Shown here: in pieces, positions 62,489 to 64,000 of the stretch
Numbering within the stretch: the first letter of the stretch is position 1
Layout of the letters: every line of letters begins with the position of its first letter
NCBI RefSeq assembly: GCF_030848805.1
Contig: NC_092363.1
Span: 10,832,886 to 10,896,885 of the forward strand
Direction of reading: 5' to 3'
From: Temnothorax longispinosus
Lineage: Eukaryota; Arthropoda; Insecta; Hymenoptera; Formicidae
Length of the DNA: 64,000 nucleotides
Notes under the pieces: generated by a model
Told to the model about the DNA's origin: nothing
Database searches by the model: none
The model's input: only the letters and a program-made list of their open reading frames with translations
Program-made: the position numbers and the translations under genes

Positions 62489-62634
62489 TTTTGTTTTTTT
62501 ACTACAGTTATCTGTGTTATAACAGTCTTATTAACTGACTATATAGTTAATAAGTTATCTCAGTTAATAACTGACTATATAGTTAATCAGTTAATAAGAC
62601 TGTTATAACACAGATAACTGTAGTAAAAAAACAA
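62489..62634. repeat. Perfect palindrome with 50-bp arms
   Basis: Arms 62489-62538 and 62585-62634 are exact inverted copies (TTTTGTTTTTTTACTACAG to TCTTATTAACTGA). The loop holds GACTATATAGTTAAT words twice. MITE-like; no duplication was identified. Confidence 0.9.
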
Positions 62635-62639
62635 AAAAA

Positions 62640-62768
62640 AGCAACAACGTAGAACTACGTCAACTGTCACTGATGATGAACTCGGCGTTACAGCCCGGTG
62701 TGGGCCTTGGCCTTCCTTGATCACGTCAATCATCATCAGTGACAGTTGATGTAGTTCTACGTGTTGCT
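62640..62768. repeat. Second palindrome, about 40-bp arms
   Basis: AGCAACAACGTAGAACTACG at 62640 and its diverged complement CGTGTTGCT at 62768 bound arms through CAACTGTCACTGATGATGA. The loop (62680-62729) is GC-rich. It directly abuts the first palindrome. Confidence 0.88.
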
Positions 62769-62850
62769 TGCGGCACGGTTGTTGCTGTGCCCATACTGTG
62801 CAGTAGACGTAGTTCTACGTGTTTGCGGCACAGTTGTTACTGTGCTTGTT
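62749..62850 (+). repeat. Direct repeat of the GTAGTTCTACGTGT block
   Basis: Two copies (62749-62794 and 62807-62850) share GTAGTTCTACGTGTT, TTGCGGCAC and GTTGTT.CTGTGC. The GTAGTTCTAC word is self-complementary and is also in the palindrome at 62640. Confidence 0.85.
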
Positions 62851-62968
62851 TGATTTTTTCAAACATAAATTTATTTTAAAGAAATAAAACAATAAATGTT
62901 TTTCTTATTTTTCGTCTATATTAATTTTACTTACATTTCAAAGGGGAACTAAAGATATAAGAACTCAT

Positions 62969-63094
<126 letters not shown>

Positions 63095-63617
63095 GAGTGT
63101 GAGTATTGGTGGTGGTCAGATTTTCTCGCTCCTGTTTCAAGCTAACATTTCTGCTGCCGTTAATTGCCTTCGGGCTATTTTTTTGCAGATTCTTGCAAGT
63201 CTTTCGTTGCTTGACGCGTGTGATCCTCATTTTCTATGAGATTGCCTCCCAGTTCCTAGCATTTTTGGGTCAAATTTCTTTGGTCATCCTAACCTCACTT
63301 CTGGTATCGTCGTGGAATCTTGGTCTTGCCCGAGCCGGGGCGTCCGCCCGTTGCGCATGTGCCTGCTTCCTGGTCTGTTCTTTCTGCACCTCACTGCTTT
63401 TGGGTTGCCTGTCTGCCCTCTATTCGGTGCGTCTGTGCGGTGTGTGCCTGCCCTGGCTAGCGTGGACTGCCTTGCCCGCGCCTGATTGGTTGCTTCGTGA
63501 TACCGACTGTGAACTCGCAGTATAGCGTGTTGTGTATCTCCGCCGCGATCCTTGTTGGCGTGGACTGCCTTACCCTCGCCTGATTGGTCGCTTCTTATTG
63601 CCAACTGTGTGATATCA
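63095..63617 (+). other. Probable 5' UTR of a LINE
   Basis: T- and C-rich sequence with a directly repeated block: GCGTGGACTGCCTT and GCCTGATTGGT(T/C)GCTTC occur at about 63460-63500 and again at 63551-63595. The hydrophobic frame at 63106-63525 has no recognised domain and is probably chance. It precedes the LINE frame. Confidence 0.45.
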
Positions 63618-64000
63618 TCATGTTGTGTGCCATGCAGCGAGACCGAACATGCAACAGATGCTCGAAGTCAATTGCTGGGCAGTTCGTCTCTTGCAGTGAA
63701 TGCACCAGGGAATTTCACCCTGGTTGCGTCAAGGCGTATCTTAATACGAAATCAGCCAGTGCGTGCTGCTTGGCTCGATTACCGACCACGCTGCCCATCG
63801 ACTCTCATGCGCCTCGTGTCGGCGATTGCAAGAATGCTCGTCGCCGCTTGCGGATGGAGTTCCTCCCCCTGGCGCCCTTGGATGACATCTTAAATACCTT
63901 GACTGACGACTTCACGTCCTGTCTTAATCAGTATGCGCCCATCCGCACTTTTCGTGTTACTCGCCCAGCTGCGCCTTGGCTTACTGACCAACTTGCTCGC
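63618..64000 (+). CDS. LINE protein with PHD-like finger, cut by window end
   Basis: An open frame starts with an ATG at 63618 (an alternative is 63630) and reaches the window end. Residues about 11-50 form a C4HC3-like finger: CNRCSKSIAGQFVSCSEC, then FHPGCVKAY and CC. From about residue 75 the frame resembles the ORF2 region between endonuclease and RT: LDDILNTLTDDFTSCLNQ then RPAAPWLTDQLAR. PHD fingers occur in ORF1 of CR1/I-like LINEs, so this copy seems to join an ORF1 start to an ORF2 middle through a deletion. The rest lies outside the window. Confidence 0.65.

Overview
ORGANISM AND CHARACTER. This is eukaryotic DNA, most likely from an insect and plausibly an ant or other hymenopteran. 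AT-rich spacers alternate with GC-rich LTRs, and spliced transposase genes, BEL/Pao, Gypsy, R1-like, Merlin, P-like and PIF/Harbinger elements and long CA, TA and CT microsatellites are all present. I found no convincing host protein-coding gene, tRNA, rRNA or CRISPR array in 64 kb. Almost every open frame belongs to a transposable element or is a shadow of simple sequence. The species guess is inference.

LAYOUT. 1-9.1 kb: an ORF1-only LINE derivative, AT-rich repeats around a LINE reverse-transcriptase scrap, a 0.7-kb foldback, and a nearly full-length LINE on the minus strand with an intact ORF1, a broken ORF2 and a 475-bp palindrome inserted in ORF2. 9.1-11.3 kb: AT-rich spacer. 11.3-25.3 kb: a complete but broken BEL/Pao element with ATATA target duplications and a tRNA-Tyr-type primer site. 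It carries four younger insertions: a 128-bp PIF/Harbinger-like MITE in the 5' LTR, a 2,952-bp near-perfect foldback in the leader, an internally deleted R1-like LINE in the protease region, and a gag-only Gypsy element (tRNA-Pro-type primer site) in the integrase C-terminus. 25.7-27.9 kb: an LTR-like unit. 28-31.2 kb: a possible SINE and a Merlin-like element with long inverted repeats and a rearranged transposase. 31.9-36.6 kb: an autonomous-looking PIF/Harbinger element with intact four-exon HARBI1-like transposase and three-exon Myb/SANT-like genes, split only by a solo LTR in its intergenic space. 36.8-42.3 kb: an LTR-like unit nested in a solo LTR, itself holding a tandem array, a MITE and a second ORF1-only LINE. 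42.4-48.1 kb: an inverted piece of the same tandem array, a block built on AATGGCAAT words, an LTR with an internal minisatellite, and a decayed ubiquitin-specific-protease-like exon. 48.3-50.5 kb: a GC-rich LTR-like stretch. 50.7-53.5 kb: a broken DDE_Tnp_4-type transposase with a SWIM-like end, interrupted at its last codons by a solo LTR. 54.3-57.6 kb: a P-element-like remnant with a THAP start and a nested MITE. 57.6-64 kb: AT-rich spacer, a third copy of the first repeat, a dispersed GTGCGG..CACTGG motif, stacked palindromes, a long CT tract, and the 5' part of a LINE encoding a PHD-like finger.

HOW THE PARTS RELATE. Insertion order can be read from interrupted copies and target-site duplications. 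The BEL element is older than its four passengers. The PIF/Harbinger element is older than the solo LTR within it. The 36.8-kb solo LTR split an older repeat and was then split itself. The only genes that look able to make full proteins are the HARBI1-like transposase with its Myb/SANT partner and the LINE ORF1.
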